A stretch of DNA of 64,000 bases from Aestuariicoccus sp032586235 (GCF_032586235.1 NZ_JAWHTD010000005.1:127276-191275); one strand, 5' to 3'; shown: positions 16,703 through 25,329, numbered from the stretch's first letter. The notes: generated by a model from the letters alone, not told the origin. Numbers and translations are program-made.

Positions 16703-17524
16703 TCATTCCTGATACCCCGACCGCAGCCCCTCGCGCACGCGATGGGCGATCTCGATGAACTCGGGCGTATCGCGGATGTCGAGTGGGCGCTCCTTGCGCA
16801 GGGGGCTTTCGATCACGTCCGTGATCCGCCCGGGCCGCGGCGACATCACCACGATATGGGTCGACAGATAGACCGCCTCGGGGATCGAGTGGGTGACGAA
16901 GGCAATGGTCTTTTCCGTCCGCGCCCAGAGCCGCAGCAATTCCTCGTTCAGACGGTCGCGCACGATCTCGTCCAGCGCGCCGAAAGGTTCGTCCATCAGA
17001 AGGATGTCCGCATCGAAGGCCAGTGCGCGCGCGATGCTCGCCCGTTGCTGCATGCCGCCCGACAATTGCCAGGGGAACTTGTCGGCAAAGCCCGACAGCT
17101 CGACCAGTTCCAGCACCCGTGCCACGCGGTCTTTCTGATCCGCCTTGGAAAAGCCCATGATCTCGAGCGGCAGACGGATGTTGCCGCCGATGGTCCGCCA
17201 CGGATAAAGCCCCGCCGCCTGGAAGACATAGCCATAGGCGCGCGCCTTGCGCGCTGCGTCGGGGGACATGCCGTTGACGCTCAGCTCGCCGCCGGTCGGC
17301 GCCTCCAGCGCTGCGATGCAGCGCAGAAGGGTCGTCTTGCCGCAGCCCGAGGGGCCGATGAAGCTGACAAAGGCCCCTTTGGGGATATCCAGCGAAACGT
17401 CCTTTAGCGCATGAACCGGGCCATCCGCCGTCTGGAACGTCAGATCGAGATGCGACGCGCGAATGACCGGCGCGCCGCTATCTGCTAGGCTTGATGCTGG
17501 TTGGGACAAGAGAGGCTCAGACAT
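16703..17524 (-). CDS. ABC transporter ATP-binding protein (NMT1-type importer)
   Basis: A 273-aa nucleotide-binding subunit: Walker A GPSGCGKT (57-64), Q-loop YVFQAAGLYPWR, signature LSGGMQQR (154-161), Walker B ILLMDEP (174-180), D-loop FGALD, H-switch FVTHSIPEA. It is SsuB/TauB/ThiZ-like. The ATG chosen (complement of 17522-17524) overlaps the ATG of the divergent cupin gene within one CATG; an upstream in-frame ATG at 17569 would reach further into the cupin gene. No clear ribosome site was seen for either start. It energises the importer encoded downstream. Confidence 0.88.
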   Translation of the reverse strand: MSEPLLSQPASSLADSGAPVIRASHLDLTFQTADGPVHALKDVSLDIPKGAFVSFIGPSGCGKTTLLRCIAALEAPTGGELSVNGMSPDAARKARAYGYVFQAAGLYPWRTIGGNIRLPLEIMGFSKADQKDRVARVLELVELSGFADKFPWQLSGGMQQRASIARALAFDADILLMDEPFGALDEIVRDRLNEELLRLWARTEKTIAFVTHSIPEAVYLSTHIVVMSPRPGRITDVIESPLRKERPLDIRDTPEFIEIAHRVREGLRSGYQE

Positions 17525-17921
17525 GGCGGATTGTGTAAAGCTGCGGCCCGAAGGCACGTATGACGGCAAACAAGGGTTTTCCTACTTCGAAGGGATCGCA
17601 AAGGAAACGGTCGGATCGCAGGGCGTCTGCATGCATTTGCTGACGGTTCCGCCCGGCGGCCGCGCCAAGGCGCATAAGCACGAAACTCATGAAACCGCGA
17701 TCTACGTGATTTCGGGATCGGCCAGGATGTACTGGGGCGAGCGGCTTGAACACGTGATGGAGACCAAGGCCGGCGACATGATCTACATCCCCGCCGACGT
17801 GCCGCACCTGCCGTTCAACGACGGAGATGTCCCCGCCGTCGCCGTTATCGCCCGCACCGACCCGCATGAACAGGAAAGCGTCGTCCTGCTGCCCGAACTC
17901 GAGGCGCTGGTCCCGAGCTGA
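17523..17921 (+). CDS. Cupin-domain protein
   Basis: A 132-aa single-domain cupin. Metal-site motif 1 reads HKHETHETAIYVISG, motif 2 MIYIPADVPHLPFN. The ATG at 17523 has AGAGAGG eight bases upstream and is preferred over a frame beginning at 17463. It is divergent from the ABC operon with overlapping start codons, and convergent with dihydropyrimidinase. Reaction unknown. Given the locus, it could handle a pyrimidine-degradation intermediate such as an unstable semialdehyde or ureido compound, but nothing in the sequence proves that. Confidence 0.82.
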   Translation: MADCVKLRPEGTYDGKQGFSYFEGIAKETVGSQGVCMHLLTVPPGGRAKAHKHETHETAIYVISGSARMYWGERLEHVMETKAGDMIYIPADVPHLPFNDGDVPAVAVIARTDPHEQESVVLLPELEALVPS

Positions 17922-17928
17922 GCGGCAC

Positions 17929-17975
17929 CCGTTTTCTTGCCAAGAAAACGGTCCGAAATCTTTGAAAGATTTCGG
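17929..17975. repeat. Two tandem perfect palindromes between convergent genes
   Basis: Hairpin 1 (17929-17951) has a 10-bp stem CCGTTTTCTT/AAGAAAACGG. Hairpin 2 (17953-17975) has an 11-bp stem CCGAAATCTTT/AAAGATTTCGG around one G. They are adjacent in the gap between the cupin and dihydropyrimidinase stops. The placement suggests bidirectional termination or a dispersed repeat unit. Each has A/T-rich inner stems, unlike the GC palindromes elsewhere in the window. Confidence 0.75.
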
Positions 17976-18007
17976 CGCGCGCGTGGCTGCGGATCGTTCA
18001 ACCAAAC

Positions 18008-19462
18008 TCAAACACCAGTCGCCGGGATCCCCGTCCGCTCGACCGGGCGCGGCGCCGTCAGATCCTTCCACTTGCTCAGCGCGCGGTTGACCGGGGTGTT
18101 GGGGGCACGTTTCACAAATTTGCCGTGCCCTTCCTGTGTGCGGATCTCGCCGTCATGCACCGCCACATGCCCGCGCGTGAGGGTAAAGCGGGGCAAACCC
18201 TTGACCTGCTGGCCCTCGAAAACGTTGTAGTCGATAGCCGATTGCTGACGGGATGCCGTGATGGTCTTTTCCTTCTCCGGATCCCAAACCACGATATCTG
18301 CATCCGACCCAACCCGGATTGCGCCCTTCTTCGGATAGCAGTTCAGGATTTTGGCGATGTTGGTCGAGGTCATCGCGACGAATTCTTCGGGCGTCAGCCG
18401 CCCGGTGGCGACGCCATGAGTCCAGAGCATCGGCATCCGGTCTTCCAGCCCGCCGGTGCCGTTGGGGATCTTGGTGAAATCGCCCACGCCATAGCGCTTC
18501 TGTTCGGTGGTAAACGCACAGTGGTCCGTCGCAACGACTGACAGAGACCCCGACATCAACCCGTGCCACAGGCTTTCCTGGTGCTTGGCATTACGGAACG
18601 GCGGCGACATAACGCGGCGCGCGGCGTGGTCCCAGTCCTTGTTGAAATACTCACTTTCATCCAGGGTCAGGTGCTGGATCAACGGCTCGCCCCAGACCCG
18701 CTTGCCCTGCTGGCGGGCGCGGCGGATGGCCTCGTGCGCCTCTTCGCAGCTGACATGCACGATATAAAGCGGCACACCCGCCATATCGGCGATCATGATC
18801 GCGCGGTTCGCCGCCTCGCCTTCGACCTGCGGGGGGCGGGAATAGGCATGCGCCTCGGGCCCGGTGTTGCCCTCGGCCAGCAGTTTGGCGCTCAGCTCGG
18901 CGACCACGTCGCCGTTTTCCGCATGCACCATGGCGATTCCGCCCAGTTCGGCCAGCCGGTTGAACGAGGCGTACATCTCGTCGTCGTTCACCATCAGCGC
19001 GCCCTTGTAGGCCATGAAATGCTTGAAGGTGTTGATGCCGCGATCCTCGATCACGGTCTTCATCTCGTCAAAGACCTGCTCGCCCCACCAGGTAACGGCC
19101 ATGTGGAACGAGTAATCGCAATTGGCGCGGGTGGATTTGTTGTCCCACATCTGGAGCGCGTCGAGCAGACCCTGCTGCGGGCTGGGCAGGGCGAAATCCA
19201 CCACCATCGTGGTGCCGCCCGACAGCGCCGCCCGCGTGCCGGATTCGAAGTCGTCGCTGGAATAGGTGCCCATGAAGGGCATCTCCAGATGCGTGTGCGG
19301 ATCGATCCCGCCGGGCATGACATAGCATCCGGTGGCGTCCAGTTGTTCGTCGCCTTTCAGGTTCTCACCGATCTCGACGATCACGCCGTTCTCGATCAGC
19401 ACGTCGGCCTTGTAGCTGAGATCGGCCGTGACGATGGTTCCGTTCTTGATGACTGTGGTCAT
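18008..19462 (-). CDS. hydA: Dihydropyrimidinase (D-hydantoinase)
   Basis: About 484 aa. This cyclic amidohydrolase opens dihydrouracil/dihydrothymine to N-carbamoyl-beta-amino acids in reductive pyrimidine degradation. Zinc ligands are in GGIDPHTHLEMP; the carboxylated lysine is in FKHFMAYKGALM; a later metal His is in YIVHVSCEEA, and VVATDHCAF carries the catalytic Asp. The start is ambiguous: ATG at the complement of 19460-19462, or a TTG three codons earlier that lies nearer to GAGG. It is last of the amidohydrolase - small gene - dihydropyrimidinase set, separated from the small gene by 15 bp. Confidence 0.94.
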   Translation of the reverse strand: MTTVIKNGTIVTADLSYKADVLIENGVIVEIGENLKGDEQLDATGCYVMPGGIDPHTHLEMPFMGTYSSDDFESGTRAALSGGTTMVVDFALPSPQQGLLDALQMWDNKSTRANCDYSFHMAVTWWGEQVFDEMKTVIEDRGINTFKHFMAYKGALMVNDDEMYASFNRLAELGGIAMVHAENGDVVAELSAKLLAEGNTGPEAHAYSRPPQVEGEAANRAIMIADMAGVPLYIVHVSCEEAHEAIRRARQQGKRVWGEPLIQHLTLDESEYFNKDWDHAARRVMSPPFRNAKHQESLWHGLMSGSLSVVATDHCAFTTEQKRYGVGDFTKIPNGTGGLEDRMPMLWTHGVATGRLTPEEFVAMTSTNIAKILNCYPKKGAIRVGSDADIVVWDPEKEKTITASRQQSAIDYNVFEGQQVKGLPRFTLTRGHVAVHDGEIRTQEGHGKFVKRAPNTPVNRALSKWKDLTAPRPVERTGIPATGV

Positions 19463-19477
19463 TTTGTTCAAGCACCT

Positions 19478-19930
19478 CTAATTATTTTCGCTGGCTATCC
19501 GGTCAACGACGAGTTGCGCAAGGCTATCGCATACGGCCCTGTCAGAGACCCAAATTTCGTTACCGTCCCAAGCCGACCCGGTATTCGCGTAGTGGCGACG
19601 AAAGCTTTCAACGTATTGACCTGCGATAGTTTCGGAATCTAACTCGACGCTAGTAATCGCTTGCTCACCAGTCATACCCGAACGGTTTGCCCGGATTCGA
19701 GACGCCGCGAGAAAAAGCGCCAGAACGTTTTCTTTCCAATAATCAAGCACACTATTGGGCAATTGAGCCCCGGCCCAAGAACCGCTTGCGCGAAAAAACG
19801 CGGCGCACCGGACAAACGCGTAAGACGCCTCAGGAGAATTGGAAAGCGTTTCTTCTAACGTCCGGAACTGTTGGGCGTAGGACGCATTCGATAAAAAAAT
19901 GGCGAACGCTGCCAGCAACAACCGCCTCAC
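19478..19930 (-). CDS. Small predicted secreted protein inside the pyrimidine operon
   Basis: A 150-aa protein from a GTG (complement of 19928-19930) that overlaps the amidohydrolase TGA as GTGA. A signal peptide is evident: RRLLLAAFAIFLSNASYAQQ with an AYAQ-type cleavage site. The mature part is about 130 aa with two cysteines (FVRCAAFF and RAVCDSL) that could form a disulphide, and an aromatic DYWKENVLALFL helix. Composition is clearly AT-richer than both neighbours (runs such as AAAAAAA and TTTTTT), which suggests a later arrival. I do not recognise the family. Confidence 0.75.
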   Translation of the reverse strand: MRRLLLAAFAIFLSNASYAQQFRTLEETLSNSPEASYAFVRCAAFFRASGSWAGAQLPNSVLDYWKENVLALFLAASRIRANRSGMTGEQAITSVELDSETIAGQYVESFRRHYANTGSAWDGNEIWVSDRAVCDSLAQLVVDRIASENN

Positions 19931-21177
19931 CCCACAATCTCCGCCGTTTCGACCACCGCGTGGAACAGAACGTCCGCCCCCGCCTTGGCCCAGTCCTTGC
20001 TGATCTCCTCGGCCTCGTTGTGCGACAGGCCGTCGACGCAGGGGCACATGACCATCGCCGTGGGGGCAACGCGGTTGATCCAGCAGGCGTCGTGGCCCGC
20101 GCCCGAGATAATGTTCATATGCGAATAGCCCAGCCGCTCGGCCGCGTTGCGCACCGCGGTCACGCAGCCTTCGTCGAATTCCACCGGGTCGAAGCCGCCG
20201 ACCTTTTCGAATTCGACCTCCAGCCCCATGTCGTCGCAGATCTTCTGCGCCTCGACGCGCAGCCGCGCCTCCATATCCTGGATCACGCTCAGATCGGGTG
20301 ACCGGAAATCGACCGTGAAGACCACCTTGCCCGGGATCACGTTGCGCGAATTGGGATAGACGTCGATATGGCCCGCCGCGCCCACCGCGTGGGGTTTGTG
20401 CGACCAGGCGATCTCGTCGACCTTCTCGAGGATGCGCGCCATGCCCAACCCGGCGTTCTTGCGCATCGGCATCGGCGTCGACCCGGTGTGCGAATCCTTG
20501 CCCGTCACGGTCACCTGCGTCCATGACAGCCCCTGCCCGTGGGTGACGACACCGATATCCTTTCCCTCGGCCTCGAGGATCGGACCCTGCTCGATGTGCA
20601 GCTCGAAGAACGCGTGCATCTTGCGCGCGCCAACCTCTTCCTCGCCCTTCCAGCCGATCCGCTCCAGCTCGTCGCCAAAGCGTTTGCCCTCGGCGTCGAC
20701 GCGGTCATAGGCCCAGTCCTGCGTGTGCATCCCCGCGAAGACGCCCGAGGACAACATAGCGGGGGCGTAGCGTGTGCCCTCTTCGTTGGTCCAGTTGGTC
20801 ACCACGATGGGATGCCTGGTCTGGATACCGAGATCGTTCAGCGTGCGGATGATTTCCAGCCCGCCCAGCACGCCCAGAACCCCGTCGTACTTGCCGCCCG
20901 TCGGCTGCGTGTCGAGATGCGAGCCCACATAGACCGGCAGCGCCTCGGGGTCCGTTCCCTCGCGCCGGGCGAACATGTTGCCCATCTGGTCCAGCCCCAT
21001 GGAACAGCCCGCCGCCTCGCACCATTTCTGGAACAGGGCGCGGCCCTCGCCATCCGCGTCGGTCAGGGTCTGGCGGTTGTTGCCTCCGGCGACGCCCGGG
21101 CCGATCTTTGCCATCTCCATCAGGCTGTCCCAGAGCCTGTCGCCGTCGATTGTCAGATTCGCTGCTGGCGCGGCCAT
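19927..21177 (-). CDS. hyuC: Zn-dependent amidohydrolase (N-carbamoyl-beta-alanine / allantoate type)
   Basis: A 416-aa M20-family enzyme. Metal-binding features are VGSHLDTQPTGGKYDGVLGVLGG (split), NWTNEEGTRYAP, the dimer-lid FELHIEQGPILE, and the C-terminal SGAGHDACWINRVAPTAMV (split). It hydrolyses the carbamoyl group of N-carbamoyl-beta-alanine, releasing CO2 and ammonia, or related ureido acids. The start ATG at the complement of 21175-21177 has GGGGAGA upstream. A RutR-type operator lies about 50 bp before it. It is coupled to the small secreted gene and then dihydropyrimidinase. Confidence 0.9.
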   Translation of the reverse strand: MAAPAANLTIDGDRLWDSLMEMAKIGPGVAGGNNRQTLTDADGEGRALFQKWCEAAGCSMGLDQMGNMFARREGTDPEALPVYVGSHLDTQPTGGKYDGVLGVLGGLEIIRTLNDLGIQTRHPIVVTNWTNEEGTRYAPAMLSSGVFAGMHTQDWAYDRVDAEGKRFGDELERIGWKGEEEVGARKMHAFFELHIEQGPILEAEGKDIGVVTHGQGLSWTQVTVTGKDSHTGSTPMPMRKNAGLGMARILEKVDEIAWSHKPHAVGAAGHIDVYPNSRNVIPGKVVFTVDFRSPDLSVIQDMEARLRVEAQKICDDMGLEVEFEKVGGFDPVEFDEGCVTAVRNAAERLGYSHMNIISGAGHDACWINRVAPTAMVMCPCVDGLSHNEAEEISKDWAKAGADVLFHAVVETAEIVG

Positions 21178-21227
21178 GGCGTGTCTCCCCGTCCTTCGGC
21201 GCGGCACCCCCCGCGCGCATCTTGATT

Positions 21228-21243
21228 TGACCAATCGGTCAAA
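21228..21243. promoter_or_regulatory. RutR-type operator
   Basis: TTGACCAATCGGTCAA, a perfect TTGACC/GGTCAA inverted repeat with 4-nt spacing. The E. coli RutR consensus is TTGACCA-N2-TGGTCAA, matched at all fixed positions but one. It sits between the divergent amidohydrolase gene and the RutR-like regulator gene, suitable for control of both. Confidence 0.82.
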
Positions 21244-21329
21244 GAGACGCTACCAGAGGGGTGGCCTCAGTCAAGCGGGATGCTGCCTGAGACATCGAAT
21301 GCTCGGGGATAAGGCGAGGCGGAGGCGAG

Positions 21330-21989
21330 ATGACGGAAACTTCGGCACAGCCAGAAGGCACGCCCGCGCCGCGCACGCGCATCCAGCGGCGCAAGCGCGA
21401 GGCCATTCTCGAGGCCGGGCTGACAGTCTTTTCGCAAGAGGGGTTTCGCGGCGCAACGCTCGACCGGATCGCGGCCGAGGCCGGTTTGTCGAAACCCAAC
21501 CTGCTGTATTATTTCCCCTCCAAGGAGGCGATCCACACCGAGCTGCTGACCGGGCTGTTGCACACCTGGCTCGATCCTCTGCGCGCGCTCGATCCGGCGG
21601 GCGATCCGCTGGCGGAGCTTCTGGGCTATGTCCGCCGCAAGCTCTTGCTGGCGCGGGATTACCCGCGCGAAAGCCGCCTTTTCGCCAACGAGATCCTGCA
21701 GGGTGCACCGCGGATGAGACCGGCGCTTGAAGGCGAATTGCGCGCGCTCGTCGAAGAATACGCCACGGTCATCAAAGGCTGGATCGACGCAGGCCATATC
21801 GCGCCCATCGACCCGGTGCACCTGATTTTTTCGATCTGGGCGCTGACCCAGCATTTCGCCGATTTCGAGGTTCAGGTCCGCGCCGTGCTCGGCTCGGAGG
21901 ACCCTTTCGAAGGGGCCGAGGCGCATCTCGACACGGTCTTCCGCAGAATACTCAGACCCGATGCGGACGGTCCGCGAACCAGCGCATAA
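21330..21989 (+). CDS. rutR: TetR-family regulator, RutR-like
   Basis: A 219-aa repressor with an N-terminal helix-turn-helix (about 25-65: RREAILEAGLTVFSQEGFRG-type, with LSKPNLLYYFPSKEAI as recognition helix). The C-terminal ligand domain resembles RutR closely: LLARDYPRESRLFANEILQGAP (split) and GHIAPIDPVHLIFSIWALTQHFADF (split). RutR binds uracil or thymine and derepresses pyrimidine-use genes. The RutR-consensus site between it and the divergent amidohydrolase gene supports the same logic here. Here it governs a reductive (Pre/Hyd/Hyu) rather than a Rut pathway. Confidence 0.88.
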   Translation: MTETSAQPEGTPAPRTRIQRRKREAILEAGLTVFSQEGFRGATLDRIAAEAGLSKPNLLYYFPSKEAIHTELLTGLLHTWLDPLRALDPAGDPLAELLGYVRRKLLLARDYPRESRLFANEILQGAPRMRPALEGELRALVEEYATVIKGWIDAGHIAPIDPVHLIFSIWALTQHFADFEVQVRAVLGSEDPFEGAEAHLDTVFRRILRPDADGPRTSA

Positions 21990-22012
21990 AGGCCGCGCCG
22001 CACCTGCACGCC

Positions 22013-22408
22013 TCAGCTATAAAACGCGGGGTCCACCTCGTCGGCGTCGAAATCGATGTGCAGATGGTTCCCGTCCGGGTCCCAGATGTTGACCTGCACA
22101 AGCGGGAACCCGGGCACCTTCAAGATGCGCATCCGCTCGCCCCGCGCCTCGAGCGCGGCGTGGAACCGTTCAAAGCCCTTGGCGCTGAACGCCCCGTGCT
22201 CGAGCTTGAGGTCGGTGCCGGGGTCCGACGGCTCTTCCGGCACCTCGACGAGATGCACCAGCGGCTGACCGTTGGCATAAAGCCAGGCACCTGGAATCCC
22301 AAAGTCCGGCCTTGGCCCGGGTGTCATGCCCAGCACCTCGCCATACCAGTCGACCATCGCGTCCAGCTTCGCCGTGCGGATGTTGATGTGATCCAGCCGT
22401 TCGATCAT
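22013..22408 (-). CDS. VOC-family protein (glyoxalase/dioxygenase superfamily)
   Basis: A 131-aa vicinal-oxygen-chelate protein: N-terminal RLDHINIRTAKLDAMVDWYGEVLGM (split), a mid Pro-Gly-rich turn, a second-half VNIWDPDGNHLHIDFDADE with the metal Glu/His pattern. It is alone between the RutR-like gene (convergent) and preA on the same strand. The reaction cannot be read; glyoxalase-like, extradiol-like and resistance-type members all share this fold. Confidence 0.82.
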   Translation of the reverse strand: MIERLDHINIRTAKLDAMVDWYGEVLGMTPGPRPDFGIPGAWLYANGQPLVHLVEVPEEPSDPGTDLKLEHGAFSAKGFERFHAALEARGERMRILKVPGFPLVQVNIWDPDGNHLHIDFDADEVDPAFYS

Positions 22409-22471
22409 GCGCGCCTCCCCCTCTGTCCCCGAACAGTCAAGGACGGTAGAGGCGACAAGTCAACGCGTGCT

Positions 22472-23776
22472 TTACTCCGCCGCCTGCGCCGACGGATTGT
22501 TGGGATGGGTCGTCCAGTTGGCGTAATCGTCCGACACCACCTTGCCGGTGCGCGGGTCGACCGCGCCGGCGGGCAGGCGTTCCATGGTGATACAGTTCTC
22601 AACCGGGCAGACATCGACGCAGAGGTTGCAGGCCACGCATTCGGCGTCGATCACCTCGAACGTCCGGTCCGGCGACATCGAGATCGCCTGATGCGAGGTG
22701 TCCTCGCACGCGGCGAAGCAGCGGCCGCACTTGATGCAGGCGTCCTGGTCGATCCGGGCCTTGGTGATGAAATTGAGGTTGAGATACTGCCAGTCGGTCA
22801 CGTTCGGCACCGCGCGGCCGATGAAATCGGCGGTAGAGGCATAGCCCTTCTCGTCCATCCATTGCGACAGCCCGCGCTTCATCTCTTCGACGATGCGGAA
22901 GCCATAGGTCATTGCGGCGGTGCAGACCTGCACGTTGCCCGCGCCGAGCGACATGAACTCTGCCGCGTCGCGCCAGGTGGTGACGCCGCCGATGCCGCTG
23001 ATCGGCAGGCCGGCGGTTTCCGGGTCACGGGCGATCTCGGCCACCATGTTCATCGCGATGGGTTTCACCGCCGGGCCGCAATAGCCGCCGTGGCTGCCCT
23101 TGCCATCGATGCTGGGTTCGGGGCTGAAGTCATCGAGGTTGACCGAGGTGATCGAGCTGATCGTATTGATCAGCGACACCGCATCGGCCCCGCCGTTCTT
23201 GGCAGCGCGCGCAGGGTAACGGATGTCGGTGATATTCGGCGTCAGCTTGACGATCACCGGGCGGTCGTAATGCTGTTTGCACCAGCGCGTGACCATCTCG
23301 ATATATTCCGGCACCTGGCCGACGGCGCTGCCCATACCGCGCTCGGACATGCCGTGCGGACAGCCGAAGTTCAGCTCGATCCCGTCCGCGCCGGTCTCGG
23401 CCACCCGGGGCAGGATCGCCTTCCAGGCGGCCTCTTCGCAGGGCACCATGATCGAGGCGATCAGGGCCCGGTCAGGGTAATCCGCCTTGACGCGGGCCAT
23501 TTCCTCGAGGTTCACCTCGAGCGGCCGGTCGGTGATCAACTCGATATTGTTGAGCCCCAGAACCCGCCGGTCGGCCCCGTGGATGACCCCGTATCGCGGG
23601 CCGTTGACGTTGACGATGGGCGGCCCGGCCTCGCCCAGTGTCTTCCAGACGACACCGCCCCAACCCGCCTCGAAGGCGCGGCGAACGTTGTATTCCTTGT
23701 CCGTGGGCGGGGCCGAGGCCAGCCAGAAGGGATTGGGGCTGGTGATGCCCAGAAAGTTCGTCGTCAGGTCAGCCAT
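22472..23776 (-). CDS. preA: NAD-dependent dihydropyrimidine dehydrogenase subunit PreA
   Basis: A 434-aa flavoprotein from the ATG at the complement of 23774-23776 (MADLTTNFLG). The FMN-binding dihydroorotate-dehydrogenase-like barrel includes NPFWLASAPPTDKEYN, ELNFGCPHGMSERGMG and VKLTPNITD. The C-terminus has two [4Fe-4S] ferredoxin motifs: CIKCGRCFAAC and CVACNLCVDVCPVENC. With PreT it reduces uracil and thymine to the dihydro forms, feeding the dihydropyrimidinase. A pair of palindromes fills the 95-bp gap to preT. Confidence 0.95.
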   Translation of the reverse strand: MADLTTNFLGITSPNPFWLASAPPTDKEYNVRRAFEAGWGGVVWKTLGEAGPPIVNVNGPRYGVIHGADRRVLGLNNIELITDRPLEVNLEEMARVKADYPDRALIASIMVPCEEAAWKAILPRVAETGADGIELNFGCPHGMSERGMGSAVGQVPEYIEMVTRWCKQHYDRPVIVKLTPNITDIRYPARAAKNGGADAVSLINTISSITSVNLDDFSPEPSIDGKGSHGGYCGPAVKPIAMNMVAEIARDPETAGLPISGIGGVTTWRDAAEFMSLGAGNVQVCTAAMTYGFRIVEEMKRGLSQWMDEKGYASTADFIGRAVPNVTDWQYLNLNFITKARIDQDACIKCGRCFAACEDTSHQAISMSPDRTFEVIDAECVACNLCVDVCPVENCITMERLPAGAVDPRTGKVVSDDYANWTTHPNNPSAQAAE

Positions 23777-23807
23777 CTTGGGCCTCCGTGTGAATATGTC
23801 TCGTCGC

Positions 23808-23867
23808 GGCCCCGGACCCTGATCCGGGGCCTCCTCGTTCCAAGAGGTCCCGGGGCAGGCCCGGGAC
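23808..23867. repeat. Two REP-like GC palindromes between preT and preA
   Basis: Palindrome 1 (23808-23831): GGCCCCGGA and TCCGGGGCC arms around 6 nt. Palindrome 2 (23847-23867): GTCCCGGG-N5-CCCGGGAC. They lie in the gap of one operon, so they could trim or stabilise the message between preT and preA. They match units at 16647-16667 and 32935-32955. Confidence 0.75.
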
Positions 23868-23871
23868 TGTG

Positions 23872-25197
23872 TCAGCCCCGCAGCGCCGCATCGATATCCT
23901 CTGCCGCGTCCCGGCCTTCGGCCACGGCAACGACCGTCAGATCCTCGCCCGGCGTGCAATCGCCCCCGGCCCAGACCCCTGGCACCGAGGTCCGCCCAGC
24001 CCCGTTGATGGCGATCTTGCCATTCGCGAGGTCGAGCCCGTCCAGCACAGCGAGTTTCTGACCGATGGCGCGGAAGACCTGGTCGGCAGGCAGGCGCAAA
24101 GTCTCGCCGGTGCCCTGCAGACGGCCATCCACCTCGGCGGTGTATTCCAGTTCGATCTCTCGCACCGCGCCGTTGCCGTGGATCGCCTTGGGCATGACGT
24201 CGGTCAGCAGCCGCACGCCCTTGGACGTGGCCAGATCCTGTTCGTAGCGGCTGGCCCCCATCTGCGCCTGCGACCGGCGGTAGGCGACGGTCACGCTTTC
24301 GGCACCCAGCAGCTTTGACTGCACAGCCGCGTCGATGGCCGTCATGCCGCCACCGATCACCACGACGTTGCGCCCGACCGGAAGCGTTGCCAGATCGGAC
24401 GCCTGCCGCAGGTCGGCGATGAAGTCCACCGCATCGGCAACACCATCCTTGTCCGCCCCGTCGACCGGCAGGCCGTTGACGGCGCCAAGGCCCATGCCCA
24501 GGAAAACCGCGTCATATTCAGCGCGCAGCCCCTCCAGCGTGATCGCGCCGCCCAGCGCCTTGCCGTATTCGATGCTGATCCCGCCGATGCCCAGCAGCCA
24601 TTCGACCTCGCGCGCGGCGAAGTCGTCGGTCGACTTGTAGGCCGCGATCCCGAATTCGTTCAGCCCGCCCGGTTTCGCCCTGGCCTCGAGGATGACCACG
24701 TCATGCCCCTTCATCGCCAGCCGGTGCGCACAGGCCAGCCCTGCCGGCCCCGCGCCGACGACAGCCACGCGCTTGCCGCTGAGCGCGGCCCGCGTGAACG
24801 GGTGGCCCTGCTGCGCCATCCTCGTGTCGGTGGCGTGGCGCTGCAGGCGCCCGATCTCGACCGGCTTGCCCTCGGCCGCCTCGCGCACGCAGGCCTCTTC
24901 GCAAAGCGTCTCTGTCGGGCAGACCCGGGCGCACATGCCGCCAAGGATGTTCTGCTCGAAAATCGTCTGCGCCGCGGCCTCGGGCTGGCCGGTGGCGATC
25001 TGGCGGATGAAAAGCGGAATGTCGATGGCCGTGGGGCAGGCCGTGATGCAGGGCGCATCGTGGCAGAAATAGCACCGGTCCGCCGCAACCGCCGCCTCAT
25101 GCGGATCGAGCGGCGCGTGCAGATCGGCGAAGTTGGTCAGGAGTGTTTCGTGATCGAGACGCCCAGCGGCGATCCCCGATTTACGCAGATCTGTCAT
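23872..25197 (-). CDS. preT: NAD(P)-dependent dihydropyrimidine dehydrogenase subunit PreT
   Basis: A 441-aa GltD-like flavoprotein. The N-terminal cysteine domain has CYFCHDAPCITACPT and GGMCARVCPTETLCEEAC for Fe-S clusters. It has FAD-binding VAVVGAGPAGLACAHRLA and NAD-binding VVVIGGGMTAIDAAVQS, and a C-terminal VPGVWAGGDCTPGEDLTV. PreT passes electrons from NADH to PreA. It is the first gene of preT-preA. Upstream (25198-25329) is an AT-rich stretch with poly-T and TTTACCG-like elements suited to a promoter, but no RutR-type site was found there. Confidence 0.94.
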   Translation of the reverse strand: MTDLRKSGIAAGRLDHETLLTNFADLHAPLDPHEAAVAADRCYFCHDAPCITACPTAIDIPLFIRQIATGQPEAAAQTIFEQNILGGMCARVCPTETLCEEACVREAAEGKPVEIGRLQRHATDTRMAQQGHPFTRAALSGKRVAVVGAGPAGLACAHRLAMKGHDVVILEARAKPGGLNEFGIAAYKSTDDFAAREVEWLLGIGGISIEYGKALGGAITLEGLRAEYDAVFLGMGLGAVNGLPVDGADKDGVADAVDFIADLRQASDLATLPVGRNVVVIGGGMTAIDAAVQSKLLGAESVTVAYRRSQAQMGASRYEQDLATSKGVRLLTDVMPKAIHGNGAVREIELEYTAEVDGRLQGTGETLRLPADQVFRAIGQKLAVLDGLDLANGKIAINGAGRTSVPGVWAGGDCTPGEDLTVVAVAEGRDAAEDIDAALRG

Positions 25198-25329
25198 GTC
25201 GGCTTCCTAAGCGGCTTCATACGATCAGCCTGCCACAAGAATTTTTTTTATCAAACGGTAAAATTTAAAAAATTGCGCAAGGGGGCGCGGCGCGGGCTGC
25301 GCGGATGACAAATTGAGCGTCTGTGAAGA

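Noticed and set aside
22058..24061. 667-codon open frame opposite preA
   Set aside because: PreA and its iron-sulphur motifs are on the other strand; the frame has no family likeness.
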